From NCBI GenBank assembly GCA_012931725.1, contig CM022949.1, positions 67,751,011 through 67,815,010 on the forward strand: a stretch of DNA of 64,000 bases. Reading direction: 5' to 3'. This DNA is from Litsea cubeba. Taxonomy: Eukaryota > Streptophyta > Magnoliopsida > Laurales > Lauraceae. Below are positions 45,041 to 56,800 of this stretch, in pieces (the stretch's first letter is position 1; each line of letters opens with the position of its first letter). Position numbers and translations under genes: made by a program. The notes beneath the pieces were generated by a model. That model was given only the letters and a program-made list of their open reading frames with translations. It ran no database searches and was not told where the DNA came from.

Positions 45041-46795
45041 TGTTAAGGATTTTGTGTATTTGCAATTTGATGGATGCATTATCATTTTATTCATCTCATG
45101 AATTTTCACACATGCATTGATTTAGAATATCTTGAAATCTTAATTTTCACTTGTATGGTTTTAAAACTTTCAGAATTCATGTTTCATGCATATTTGTGTT
45201 TTAAACTTGGTTGCATTTAGTTTGAAAAGGATTTTTTATAAATCAAGTTAGCCAATGTTTTAAGAGTTTTAAGTCATCTTAGGAATTTTAGGTTTAATGT
45301 TTTTAAAATTCTTAGAATGTTTTAAAACATATTTCCTAGCTTGATTCTATGGCTTAAAGTCCCCACAAGAAAATCTCTTTAAAATACACATTTTTTGGGA
45401 AAACAGGGCTTTTACCGGCGGCCAATATATCACCTTTACCGGCGGCTGAGACCGTCGCTAAAAGCATATTTTCAAAACAAATATGACCGTTGGAAGGACT
45501 TATACCGGCGGCTGATATACACTTTTACCGACGGCCCCGGCCCCCGCTAAAAGTATAGTTTAAAAAAAAAATAACCGTTGGGCTAGCCGTTGGCAACCTT
45601 TTTGCTTATAAAAAGGGACTTTTTCTTTTGGGAAAAAGGTAGAACTTTTGAGGAGTTTTGAGGCCAAGGAAGGAGGATGTTCTAAGAGCATTAGTGAGGG
45701 GAATATGGGGCTATTCCATTGATTCAATCTTGGAATCTTTTTCTAATGGGTATGCTCCCTTTTCTTTAATTATATCATGCTTTGTTTTAATTATTGGTAA
45801 ATGAATTTTAGCATGATAACTATGATGTGTTGAATCCTTTATCATATTTAATCTTGGATTTATTTATGTTGGATTCTTCTCCTTAATTCAAACCAAGTTT
45901 GTTTTAAAAACTTCATTAATCATGCTTTGCCAAAATCTTTGATTTCTTTTATAGCATGATTCATTTACTTGGTTGAATCCTCATTAGTTGTTTTCAATCA
46001 CTTTAGAACATTAGTTAAACTAGTTTTTTTTTTTTAAAACAACATAGCACATGCATCACATGTTTAGAATTAAATAGTTTCATAAAACTTGTGAGCCTTT
46101 GATTTTTACATCATTAACAAGTTAGTATTTATACATGTGATTTGCATTTCACTTCAATCAAATCTTTTTATGTGCCTTAAACTTTTAAATGCTTTAAGCA
46201 TACATTGATTGAGCTTAGTTTTTTAACTTGATTGAAGTTTTCACACACACACATCATGAGCATTCATCTTTGCATTACTTAGTGTGTTGTGTGAGTTTGT
46301 ATTATCAATTTCATATCCGCCTATTTTAGAGGCATTGTAATTGAGCTTAAAATATTTCTCTTCTAGTGTTTGTGAAGACACTTCTTTGAGAAAGAAAATC
46401 TTTTGATTGTAAAGGTTATTGCTTAGCCTAAGAAAAACATTGTGTAAAGGTTATTGCTTAGCCTATAAAAGCACATTGTAAGGTTATTGCTTAGCCTAGA
46501 AAAGCATAGTTGTAGAGGTTATTGCTTAGCCTTTTGAAAAGCATAATAGTGAAAATCCGGTGGGGTGTTGAGTCACAAGCCGGTAGTGGATGTAGGCATT
46601 GAGGCCGAACCACTATAAATCTTTGTGTAGTGGTGATTGCTTTTGTGATGATTGTTTTGTTTAGCTTCCACATTATGTATGTTAATCATCACATGTGACT
46701 AGTTTGTTTTAATTAAGTTAAAATTGGTCATAATTAGTCATTAAGTGTAGCTCACCCTATTCGCCCCCCCCCCCTAGGGTTAGGATCCGTGGACT
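45041..46795 (+). repeat. Element B 3' LTR, interrupted by C
   Basis: Matches 39,090-40,842 apart from a few substitutions and homopolymer lengths. Cut after GGACT at 46,791-46,795; its last four bases TTCA are at 53,795-53,798. Confidence 0.95.
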
Positions 46796-47632
46796 TGTTG
46801 GAATTTGAGATGCATTGAGTTGAATCTTGAAGCATTGGTGTGTTTGGTGTCTCAAGCATCAAATTGTATTGGAATTATTGTCAACACTATGTCTCAATCA
46901 TGTGTTGAAAGAGTGGAATTGATAGAGCTTAAAAAGAAAATAAGAGTTGACACAGTTCAGGAATTCAGCATTCCTGAAGCAGAGCACGCGGTCGACCGGG
47001 CTCTTCATGCGGTCGACCGAGCAAGAAGAAACCTGCAGAAAACAGATTTTGGTAGCTCTCAGTTATTTTCGTGACACAGTGTGTCTTCGGTCGACCGAGC
47101 CCTCAGGATGTCGACCGAGCTCGATAAGTGACTATTTCCAGATAGTGTATGATGTCGACCGAGCAAAGCATGATGTCGACCGAGCACGGAATCAGAGTTG
47201 CGCAGAAACAGAAGACTTGCACGAAAATTCAGGAACTTTTTGTATTTCGTTTGGGACTCTTTCTAAACGAATTGTAGCCTATTTTGAAGACTCTTAAGGG
47301 TTGCTAAAACCTATATAAGGGCATGTTAGGCTCGTTTTTATGTACACAACAGAAAGAGAGAAAGAAGAGAGAAAAAGAGAGAGTTTGGAGAGAATAGAGT
47401 GTTGTGGCTGTTGTGGTGCTGTTGTGCTGATGTGCTGACGTTTTCTACAGCAAGTGTGGACGAATTTGAAGCCTCATGAAGATGGTATTTTCGTTCATAA
47501 GATAAGTCTCTCTTTTATGCTTTAGATTTCTATTTGTAAGGGATTGAGAGAGAGAGAATTGTTGTTAGCAAGGACCTGTTTAAAAGAGATCACTGATTCA
47601 CCCCCCCCTCTCAGTGATCACGAGATCTAACA
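46796..47632 (+). repeat. Element C 5' LTR
   Basis: Six GTCGACCG words between 46,989 and 47,182; TATA box CCTATATAAGG near 47,310; GA-rich leader follows. Confidence 0.96.
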
Positions 47633-47634
47633 AT

Positions 47635-47647
47635 TGGTATCAGAGCG
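47635..47647 (+). promoter_or_regulatory. Element C primer-binding site
   Basis: TGGTATCAGAGCG just inside the LTR, tRNA-iMet type. Confidence 0.93.
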
Positions 47648-47700
47648 TAAGGTTTCCCTTGATAAGCTTAACACGCTAAGGGTGATCTTTGTCAAATCAC

Positions 47701-50700
47701 ATGGCAACCAGCACAGCGAATATGAAAGCACCGTTGTTTGATGGTTCTAATTACAGCTTTTGGAAGATTAGAATGCAGGCCTTCATCAAATCTCTTGGCT
47801 ATGATGTCTGGGAGACTGTCAGAGTCGGTTACAATTCTGCCATTGTACCCACTGATGCTGCAACGAAGAAGTTAGCAGACAACGACTCTAAGGCGCAGAA
47901 TGCACTCTTTAGCGGCCTTGTTGACAGCGAGCTGATCAAAGTTATAGCATGCAAGACAGCCAAGGAAATCTGGGATAAGCTGAAAAGCATCCATGAAGGA
48001 GATGAGAAGATCAAAGAAGCGAAATTGCAAACTCATCGCTCCCAATTTGAGTCGCTTCGCATGGAGGATAACGAGAATGTTGATTCTTACATGCAACGGG
48101 TGAATGAAGTCACGAATGACATTCGTGGACTAGGAGAGGAGATTAAAGAACCAGTCATCGTCAAAAAGGTTCTAAGATCTCTCCTTCCCCGGTTTGATTC
48201 TAAAGTCTCAGCCATAGAAGAAGCCAAAGATCTGAACGAGTTTTCAATGGATGAGCTGCATGGTTCTCTCACTGCCTATGAGATGCGCATAGGTAAGACG
48301 TCTTCATCGGATAGAGAAGCGGCCTTCAAAGTTCAGAAAAAGGCAAAAGAGATTGCTGGTCATGATTCTGATGATGATGAGCTTGAGGCTCAATTTATTA
48401 GAAGGCTGAAGAAAGGAAGCAATGGCAAGTATAAAGGGAAGCTACCCTTTAAATGCTTCAATTGTGGCGGTGTTGGCCACTTTGCTGCGAAGTGCCCGCT
48501 GAAAGAAGACAATGATAATGACTCTTATGTTGATAAGAGTAAATGGAAGAAGAATTTCAGAAAGAAGGGCAAAGCAAAGAGCTTCATCAGTCAGCATAAT
48601 GACAGCACGTCTGAATCTTCGGACGATGATGAATCAGTCGAGGCGACTGAAGCACTCTTCATGGTTACTATTGAAGAAGACGATGAGCAAGAGCTGGAAA
48701 ACGAAGAGGAGGCTGAAGTGAATCTTGAAGAAGAGCTCATTGCTGCACTTGAGGAGCTTAGCAAGGAGCGAAGATCAAGTAAGAAAAATCTGAAACTTCT
48801 TCATGAATCTGAAATTTCAGTTATTGCTTTGAAAACTGAATTAGAAGAGTATAAAAGAATGGTAGATGTCCTAGAAATACAAATCTGTACCAAAACTGAG
48901 GAAGTGATGAAACTTGAGAATGAAATCCTTGGAGCAAGGACTGAAAATATGCAAATGAAACAAAAGCTCAAGGAGTTTCAAGCTATCAATGGTACATTGA
49001 AGCTGAATGAAATTTTGAAAGTTCAAAGACCCCCTCACTTCAGATTTGGAATAGGATTTGAGAATGGAGAATCTTCTAAGGTTACACCTTCTGTAGAGAC
49101 GGTGTTTGTAAAGCAAGTTACTACACCTTCCAATTCTGTGAAGCCCACACTGCCTAGAAAAGAGCCCATTCAAGTGAGAAAGGACATGAAGCCTAACCAG
49201 CCATATAAAAGATACAAATTTTATGGCTATTGTTATCATTGCAATAGGTATGGACATAGAAGGGCAGATTGTAAATTCTATGTGAGAAACAGCCCAGTTG
49301 TGAGAAGGAACCCTTTCTCAATCCTAAATAGCCACAATATTGAGTGCTACAAGTGTCATAATTTTGGACACATGGCTAGGGATTGTAGGCTGCCTACTGC
49401 TAAACCAATTCAGGTTGAAAAGAAACCCAAGTTAGTCAAAACTTGGAGGGCAAAGAAAAGTGCAGAAAAAGGCAAGAAATCTCTCATTGTGCAAACCGCT
49501 TTCAATGCACAAAAGAAGACAGCACCATGGGTCCTTGATAGTGGCTGTTCGAGTCATATGACTGGTGATAAAGAAAAATTCATCAAGTTACAGCACTATG
49601 AAGGTGGTTCGGTAAAGTTTGGTAACAATGATGGTGCCAAAATTGTTGGAAAAGGTGTTGTTCAGCTGATGGCAAACAAGATCAGATCTGAAGAGGTCTT
49701 ATATGTGTCTGGATTGAGACACAATCTGTTGAGTGTGAGCCAGATCTGTGATAAGGGCCACGAAATTGTTTTTACAAAGAATGGGTTTGCTATCAAGAAG
49801 AGTAGCAACGGCAAAACAGTGGCTACTGGGTCAAGGACAGCTGGAAATCTTTACACCTTGTCAGATGGAGCTGAAAAGACATGCTTATTGAGTCGGTCAG
49901 AAGAGAGTTGGTTGTGGCACAAACGCCTTGGGCATCTAAACTTTGGCAACATGTCAAAGATTTGCAATTCAAAGGCTGTTAGAGGTATGGCTACAGTTGA
50001 AAAGCCTTCAAACCCCATTTGTGACTCTTGTCAAAAGGGAAAGCAAACGAGGGTAATGTTCAAGACGAAGGAGCATCATACGAAGAAACCTCTTGAGCTG
50101 GTACACACTGATCTCTGTGGACCGATGCGGACTCAAAGCACCAATGGAGATAAGTATTTTATGCTTTGCATTGATGATTTTACTCGCATGACATGGGTAT
50201 TATTTCTTAAGCATAAACATCAAGCACTTGATCGGTTCAAAGTGTTTAAAGCACAGGTTGAAAACATGCTAGGGAAGCAGATCAAGACGCTAAGGTCTGA
50301 TCGTGGAGGCGAATTCACATCTGATGAATTCACTAAGTATTGTGAACATCATGGCATCCAAAGACAATACTCAGCCCCTAGAACTCCACAGCAGAATGGA
50401 GTTGTTGAGCGCAAGAACCGCACTGTGCAAGAAATGGCACGCACCATGCTGGTTGAAAGTAAGATGGCTGATAAGTATTGGAAAGAGGCGATTCATACGG
50501 CTGTTTATATTCAGAATCGTTGCTTGATCAGGCCACATGAAGATAAAACACCTTATGAGCTATGGTTTGGAAGAAAAGCTACAGTCAAGCACTTCAGAGT
50601 CTTCGGTAGCAAGTGTTACATCAAGCGGCTCGAACAAAATCCGGGCAAATTTGAAGAAAGAGCCGATGAAGGTATTTTTCTGGGTTACTCATCCTCTAGT

Positions 50701-52548
50701 AAAGCTTACAGATGCCTTAACAAAAGGACCAGAAAAATTATTGAAAGTGCTGATGTTAGAATTGATGAAAACCATGAGTCAAAGAAGGTAACTCATAATG
50801 ACAGTCCAGTGTATGAGGACTCGAGTGAGATTGATGATGAAGTGGCTGAACCTGATTCTGAAAAGGCAAAAGATGATTCAGAGGATACTTCTCCTAGAAA
50901 GAAAAGTACTTGGGTAGAGCAACACCCTAAGGATCAAATCATTGGAGATCCTGAGGCCGGTGTGAAAACTAGACAAAGTGTAGTTAGCAATTACTCACTT
51001 GTGTCCACCATTGAGCCCAAGACAGTAGCTGAAGCTAGTCTAGATGAAAGCTGGTTAAAAGCTATGCATGAGGAGTTGGAGCAGATTGAGAAAAACTCCA
51101 CATGGGAACTAGTCCCTAGACCTACTGATAAGAATGTGATTGGTACAAAATGGGTCTTTCGGAACAAGCTGAATGAAGATGGTCAGGTCATACGAAACAA
51201 GGCAAGGTTGGTTTGTAAAGGCTATGCACAAGTTGAAGGCATAGATTTTGAAGAGACCTTTGCACCGGTGGCTCGTCTGGAAGCCATTCGTATGTTTCTT
51301 GCATTGGCTGCCTATAAAACCTTCAAGGTATTTCAGATGGATGTTAAGTCAGCTTTCTTGAATGGTTTACTTGAAGAAGAGGTCTACATTGAGCAACCTG
51401 ATGGCTTTCTAATTTGCAAAAATTCAGACTTAGTTTGCAAGCTGAAGAAGGCTCTATATGGACTGAAACAGGCGCCAAGGGCATGGTATGCAAGGCTGGA
51501 TCTTTATCTTCGCAAGATTGGTTTTGGAAAAGGACTAGTTGATAGCAATCTGTATGTCAAATCTGATTCAAGCAAACAGCTGGTGGTTATTGTTTATGTT
51601 GATGACATAATATTTGGAGGCAATGATGAGAATATGTGCAGGATTTTTGCTGAAGATATGACGAAAGAATTTGAGATGTCTATGCTTGGAGAGCTAAAGT
51701 TCTTCCTAGGATTACAAGTTCAGCAGCTGAAAAATGGTATTTTTATATCTCAGATGAAATATATAAAGGAAATGCTGAAGCGTTTTAACATGGAAGACAG
51801 CAAGCCCGTGAGCACGCCAATGACAACGAACACGAAACTTAGCAAAGATGATAAGGCTTCGTCCGTTGATCACACCTCCTATCGTTCTATGATAGGAAGC
51901 TTGCTTTACTTGACTGCTACAAGACCAGATCTTCTACAAGCAGTATGTATGGTGGCTCGATTTCAAGCATCACCAACTGAGACGCACCTTACAGCAGTGA
52001 AAAGGATATTTCGATATCTAAAAGGTACTATGGAGCTTGGAATATGGTATCCTAAAGGTAAATCCTTTACTCTTGTCGCATACTCAGACGCCGATTGGGC
52101 TGGTTGCGTAGATGATCGCAAGAGTACAAGTGGTGGTGCATTCTATCTTGGTGATAGATTGGTAGCTTGGCACAGCAAGAAGCAAGACTCCGTCTCACTT
52201 TCGACAGCGGAAGCAGAATATATTGCAGCGGCAACTTGTTGTACGCAAGTGTTATGGATGCGGCAAATGCTCTCTGATTTAGGAGTTCCAACAACAGATC
52301 CTACGCCGATCCTCTGTGATAACACTAGTGCAATTCATATCTCCAAGAATCCAGTTCAGCATTCAAGGACTAAGCATGTTGCAATCCGCTATCACTTTCT
52401 CAAGGATAAAGTTGCAGATGGTGAGGTAAAGTTGGAATACGTTCCTACTACTGAGCAAGTGGCTGATATCTTCACAAAACCTTTGCCAAAGGAAGTCTTC
52501 GAGTATCTCCGAAAGAAATTAGGAGTTACTCATTCTCCTACACCTTAG
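47701..52548 (+). CDS. Element C gag-pol polyprotein (Ty1/copia)
   Basis: 1,615 residues from the ATG at 47,701 (the open frame starts 12 bases earlier without an ATG). Residue numbers are approximate. Gag: [13 protein letters not shown] start, capsid part to ~200, first CCHC knuckle ~251-264, acidic and coiled-coil stretch 290-430, two more knuckles ~511 and ~549. Protease: [12 protein letters not shown] at ~611. Integrase: pre-integrase HxxLGH ~740, catalytic Asp ~804 (HTDLCGP), Asp ~868 (RSDRGGEF) and Glu ~904 (VVERKNRT), i.e. D,D35[14 protein letters not shown] ~1,213 and the active site YVDD ~1,298. RNase H: Asp ~1,462 (SDADWAG), Glu ~1,503 (TAEAEY), Asp ~1,539 (CDNTSAI). All catalytic residues are present, with no stop or frameshift. 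The protein makes the particle, copies RNA into DNA and integrates it. Confidence 0.97.
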   Translation: MATSTANMKAPLFDGSNYSFWKIRMQAFIKSLGYDVWETVRVGYNSAIVPTDAATKKLADNDSKAQNALFSGLVDSELIKVIACKTAKEIWDKLKSIHEGDEKIKEAKLQTHRSQFESLRMEDNENVDSYMQRVNEVTNDIRGLGEEIKEPVIVKKVLRSLLPRFDSKVSAIEEAKDLNEFSMDELHGSLTAYEMRIGKTSSSDREAAFKVQKKAKEIAGHDSDDDELEAQFIRRLKKGSNGKYKGKLPFKCFNCGGVGHFAAKCPLKEDNDNDSYVDKSKWKKNFRKKGKAKSFISQHNDSTSESSDDDESVEATEALFMVTIEEDDEQELENEEEAEVNLEEELIAALEELSKERRSSKKNLKLLHESEISVIALKTELEEYKRMVDVLEIQICTKTEEVMKLENEILGARTENMQMKQKLKEFQAINGTLKLNEILKVQRPPHFRFGIGFENGESSKVTPSVETVFVKQVTTPSNSVKPTLPRKEPIQVRKDMKPNQPYKRYKFYGYCYHCNRYGHRRADCKFYVRNSPVVRRNPFSILNSHNIECYKCHNFGHMARDCRLPTAKPIQVEKKPKLVKTWRAKKSAEKGKKSLIVQTAFNAQKKTAPWVLDSGCSSHMTGDKEKFIKLQHYEGGSVKFGNNDGAKIVGKGVVQLMANKIRSEEVLYVSGLRHNLLSVSQICDKGHEIVFTKNGFAIKKSSNGKTVATGSRTAGNLYTLSDGAEKTCLLSRSEESWLWHKRLGHLNFGNMSKICNSKAVRGMATVEKPSNPICDSCQKGKQTRVMFKTKEHHTKKPLELVHTDLCGPMRTQSTNGDKYFMLCIDDFTRMTWVLFLKHKHQALDRFKVFKAQVENMLGKQIKTLRSDRGGEFTSDEFTKYCEHHGIQRQYSAPRTPQQNGVVERKNRTVQEMARTMLVESKMADKYWKEAIHTAVYIQNRCLIRPHEDKTPYELWFGRKATVKHFRVFGSKCYIKRLEQNPGKFEERADEGIFLGYSSSSKAYRCLNKRTRKIIESADVRIDENHESKKVTHNDSPVYEDSSEIDDEVAEPDSEKAKDDSEDTSPRKKSTWVEQHPKDQIIGDPEAGVKTRQSVVSNYSLVSTIEPKTVAEASLDESWLKAMHEELEQIEKNSTWELVPRPTDKNVIGTKWVFRNKLNEDGQVIRNKARLVCKGYAQVEGIDFEETFAPVARLEAIRMFLALAAYKTFKVFQMDVKSAFLNGLLEEEVYIEQPDGFLICKNSDLVCKLKKALYGLKQAPRAWYARLDLYLRKIGFGKGLVDSNLYVKSDSSKQLVVIVYVDDIIFGGNDENMCRIFAEDMTKEFEMSMLGELKFFLGLQVQQLKNGIFISQMKYIKEMLKRFNMEDSKPVSTPMTTNTKLSKDDKASSVDHTSYRSMIGSLLYLTATRPDLLQAVCMVARFQASPTETHLTAVKRIFRYLKGTMELGIWYPKGKSFTLVAYSDADWAGCVDDRKSTSGGAFYLGDRLVAWHSKKQDSVSLSTAEAEYIAAATCCTQVLWMRQMLSDLGVPTTDPTPILCDNTSAIHISKNPVQHSRTKHVAIRYHFLKDKVADGEVKLEYVPTTEQVADIFTKPLPKEVFEYLRKKLGVTHSPTP

Positions 52549-52951
52549 GAGATGTGCCAGAAAGGGGGAGCAATGAATTCGTTGAATATCTTATTTGCTC
52601 CTAGATTGGTCCCTTTGGAATTATTGTCAAAGGGGGAGAAGATTATGCATGGAAAGGTTGATATGCATGTCATCTTGAGAAGGTTATCTGGAGATTGGTA
52701 TCAAGTTATGCTGAGAAGATTATGCAAGGAAAGACTATATGCATATTGAAGTTAGTCTTATGCTAAGAAGATGGAAATATGATAGCATGAGGAAGATGGA
52801 AGATTGGAATGAAAATTGGTATCAAGATAGTGAATGAGAAGATCATGTTCCAAGGGGAGTTTATTGTTCTAAAAAGGCTCTATGATGTCAACATGTTCCA
52901 AGTGTCTGTGTTGAAGTTCCAAGTGTTGCCAACAATTCCAAAGGGGGAGAT
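52549..52951 (+). other. Element C 3' untranslated region
   Basis: Three extra purine tracts (AAAGGGGGAG near 52,560 and 52,628; AAGGGGAG near 52,853) precede the true tract at 52,940-52,950. No gene. Confidence 0.8.
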
Positions 52952-53789
52952 TGTTGGAATTTGAGATGCATTGAGTTGAATCTTGAAGCATTGGTGTGTT
53001 TGGTGTCTCAAGCATCAAATTGTATTGGAATTATTGTCAACACTATGTCTCAATCATGTGTTGAAAGAGTGGAATTGATAGAGCTTAAAAAGAAAAATAA
53101 GAGTTGACACAGTTCAGGAATTCAGCATTCCTGAAGCAGAGCACGCGGTCGACCGGGCTCTTCATGCGGTCGACCGAGCAAGAAGAAACCTGCAGAAAAC
53201 AGATTTTGGTAGCTCTCAGTTATTTTCGTGACACAGTGTGTCTTCGGTCGACCGAGCCCTCAGGATGTCGACCGAGCTCGATAAGTGACTATTTCCAGAT
53301 AGTGTATGATGTCGACCGAGCAAAGCATGATGTCGACCGAGCACGGAATCAGAGTTGCGCAGAAACAGAAGACTTGCACGAAAATTCAGGAACTTTTTGT
53401 ATTTCGTTTGGGACTCTTTCTAAACGAATTGTAGCCTATTTTGAAGACTCTTAAGGGTTGCTAAAACCTATATAAGGGCATGTTAGGCTCGTTTTTATGT
53501 ACACAACAGAAAGAGAGAAAGAAGAGAGAAAAAGAGAGAGTTTGGAGAGAATAGAGTGTTGTGGCTGTTGTGGTGCTGTTGTGCTGATGTGCTGACGTTT
53601 TCTACAGCAAGTGTGGACGAATTTGAAGCCTCATGAAGATGGTATTTTCGTTCATAAGATAAGTCTCTCTTTTATGCTTTAGATTTCTATTTGTAAGGGA
53701 TTGAGAGAGAGAGAATTGTTGTTAGCAAGGACCTGTTTAAAAGAGATCACTGATTCACCCCCCCCTCTCAGTGATCACGAGATCTAACA
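52952..53789 (+). repeat. Element C 3' LTR
   Basis: 838 bp, nearly identical to the 5' LTR. Confidence 0.96.
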
Positions 53790-53853
53790 GGACTTTCACA
53801 TATTACATATATACTGCATTTCTAATTATAAATCGTTTTATATCCAGAAAGAG

Positions 53854-56800
53854 ATGGGTAAAGATTCTTTTAGTCCGTTAATGTGCATTCTTCGTGAGAA
53901 CAAACTGACTGGCCCTAACTACGTAGATTGGAAGAGAAATCTTGACATAGTACTCACTGCTGAGGAGTACAAGTATGTCTTGGTAGAAACCTGTCCGGAT
54001 ATTGATGCTAATCCTACTGATGACCAGTTAGAGGCTGAGAGGAAATGGAAGAAAGCGAACAGCATGGCTAAATGCTACATGCTCGCTTCCATGTCCAACG
54101 TGTTGCAAACACAGCACGAGCATATGGACACAACCTATGAAATCATAATGTCCTTGTCTGAGATGTTCGCAGACAAAAGCAGGCCAGCTAGGCAAGCTGC
54201 TATGAGGACAATCATGAATGCTAGGATGGCTGAGGGAACACCTGTCAGAGAGCATATGCTCAAGCTGATGGATTGTTTCAATGAAGCTGAGATTCTAGGG
54301 GCTGAGATTGATGCAGGGAGTCAAACTGACATGATTCTCGAAACTCTGCCGAACTCTTTCAATCAGTTCAAGCTTAATTTCAATATGAGCAAGATGGACA
54401 TGACTCTGCCTGAGTTAATGAAACAACTCCAGGCGGCAGAGGCCATCATGAAACCCAAAGCCCAAGCTCATTTTTTCCAGTATTCCCCTAAACTAAACCC
54501 GAAAGGGAAGAAGTCCAAGAAGAAGCAGAATAAGGGAAATGGGCAGAAAAAGGACAACACTGGTAATAAGAAGGACAAGGGTACAGATGGAAAGCCCAAA
54601 GGGAAATGCTTCAAGTGTGGCCTCAAAGGTCATTGGAAGAAAGATTGTCCCAAGTTCCTGGCCTCAGTTAAGAAAGGTACATCTTTTTCATACTACATTG
54701 AAACTTGTCTAGTGGTTGATTCTACTGACTCATGGATAGTAGACTCAGGAGCCACTAATCATATCTGCAATTCATTGCAGGGGTTTCAGATAATGCAGAG
54801 AATTGAGAAAGGAGAGTTTGCTTTTAGAGTCGGAACTGGAGCTAAAGTTTGGGCAGTTGTAGTAGGAGTTGTTACCTTACATTTTCCATGTGATAGGATA
54901 TTAGTTTTAAATAATGTTTTCTATGTTCCGGACATGAGGAAGAATTTAATTTCAGTTTCCAGATTAATTGAATTTAATTATTCAGTTTCTTTCCATTCTG
55001 GTGTTGATATCAGTAGAGATGGAAATATTATATGTTCCGGTAGAATACATGAAAACTTATTTTATATATATCCTATTACTCCCACACTGCATAATGTACA
55101 ACAAGCAAACTCAACTTCCCTTAAAAGGAAGGTATCTTCAATCAATGACACATATCTTTGGCACTTACGTTTGGGTCACATTAACCTAAAACGGATTCAG
55201 AGGTTGGTAGAAGATGGGCCTTTAAGCTCATTAGATTTCGAACCTTTTCCTCAGTGCGAATCTTGTCTCAAGGGAAAGATGACCAAACGGTCATTCTCTA
55301 CGGTCATTCTCTGGAAAGGGACTAAGGTCAAAGGAGTTGTTAGAATTGATTCACACTGATGTGTGTGGTCCCATGAACAAACCGGCTCGAGGAGGGTATG
55401 AGTATTACATCACCTTCACCGATGATTACTCTAGGTATGGATATGTATACTTAATGCGATGCAAGTCTGAGGCGTTTGATAAGTTCAAACAATTCAAGGC
55501 TGAGGCGGAGCTACAACTAGGGAAACATATCAAAGCCCTTCGATCTGATCGAGGTGGCGAGTACGTCCTGGGTGAGTTCAAGGAGTACCTCACACAACAT
55601 GGGATTGTATCTCAGTTGTCTGCACCGGGTACACCCCAGCAAAATGGTGTAGCGGAGAGAAGAAACCGTACCCTTCTTGATATGGTAAGGTCAATGATGA
55701 GTCATGCAACCCTACCTATATCTTTTTGGGGATATGTCCTAGAAGCAGCAGCATACATTTTAAATCTGGTACCTTCTAAATCAGTACCTAGGACACCGCA
55801 AGAAATGTGGACAGGTCGAAAACCTAGTTTAAGACATATCCACATTTGGGGTTGTCCAGCCTATGTACTGAATGATAAAGCTACCAAGCTGGAACCCAGA
55901 TCGGAAATGTGCTACTTCATTGGGTATCCTAAGGGAACGAGAGGTGGCATCTTTTATCATCCAAAGGAGCAAAAAGTGCTCATTAGCACTCATGCTAGGT
56001 ACTTGGAGGATGATTGTATGATGCACCAAGAGCTTAGTTGTAAAGAAACCCTTGAGGTGATTCTTCCGTGATCTCCTATAACATCTGTACCAGACCCTGA
56101 GACAGTAGATGAACGAGATATTCCTTTAAACACTCCAGAGCCTCATCGTAGTGGGAGAATTTCTAGACAGCCAGAAAGATATCTAGGAGTGTCTTTTAAG
56201 ACAAACTCTGAAGATCTAGTTGAGGATCCTACTAGTTATGATGAAGCAGTAACGAATATAGATGCTGACATGTGGCAGCAAGCGATGAAATCTGAAATGG
56301 ATTCTTTGTATTCCAATCAAGTCTGGGAACTTGTAGATGCACCTGAAGGGATTAAACCCATAGGGTGCAAGTGGATCTACAAGAGGAAGAGAGGAGTGGA
56401 TGGGAAGGTGGAAACTTCAAAGCAAGACTGGTGGCAAAAGGATATACTCAGAAAGAGGGTATCGATTATGAGGAAACCTTTTCACCAGTGGTTATGCTTA
56501 AATCCATAAGGATTCTCTTGGCCATCGCATGTCATTATGACTACGAGATATGGCAGATGGATGTCAAGACAGCTTTTCTTAATGGAAGTCTTGACGAATG
56601 CGTCTATATGATGCAACCAGAGGGTTTCATTGCTAATGGCCAAGATAACATGGTTTGTAACTTAAGAAGTCTATTTATGGACTTAAGCAAGCATCTAGAG
56701 TATGGAACATCAAGTTTAATCAGGCAGTCAAATCTTTTGGCTTTGATCAAAACATTGATGAACCATGTGTGTATAAGAAAGGAAGTGGAGAAGCAGTTGC

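Larger units (their letters stand above)
46796..53789 (+). mobile_element. Copia element C, complete and intact
   Basis: LTRs 46,796-47,632 (837 bp) and 52,952-53,789 (838 bp) with ends TGTTGGAATT…GATCTAACA; the only difference I noticed is one A in an A run. The GGACT target duplication lies at 46,791-46,795 and 53,790-53,794. The primer site TGGTATCAGAGCG follows the left LTR, and AAAGGGGGAGA precedes the right LTR. One uninterrupted gag-pol ORF fills the interior. RT and RNase H wording, three zinc knuckles and repeated purine tracts suggest a SIRE-like lineage. The youngest insertion of the nest. Confidence 0.97.
39090..53798 (+). mobile_element. Element B: gag-only LTR element with stem-loop array
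   Basis: The 5' LTR is 39,090-40,842; the 3' LTR is 45,041-46,795, finished by 53,795-53,798 after the insertion of element C. The target duplication CATAT lies at 39,085-39,089 and 53,799-53,803. Primer site TGGTATCAGAGC at 40,845; polypurine tract AAAGGGGGAGA at 45,029. The 4.2-kb interior has one ORF (coiled coil plus CCHC knuckle) and no protease, integrase or RT. The two LTRs differ at only a few places, so movement was recent and must have been in trans. This fits the TR-GAG class of non-autonomous elements; the ORF and multiple purine tracts resemble SIRE-type copia. Confidence 0.93.

Noticed and set aside
46805..47297. ORFs in the LTRs of C (repeated at 53,104-53,454)
   Set aside because: They fall within the LTR over the GTCGACCG words and have no domain.
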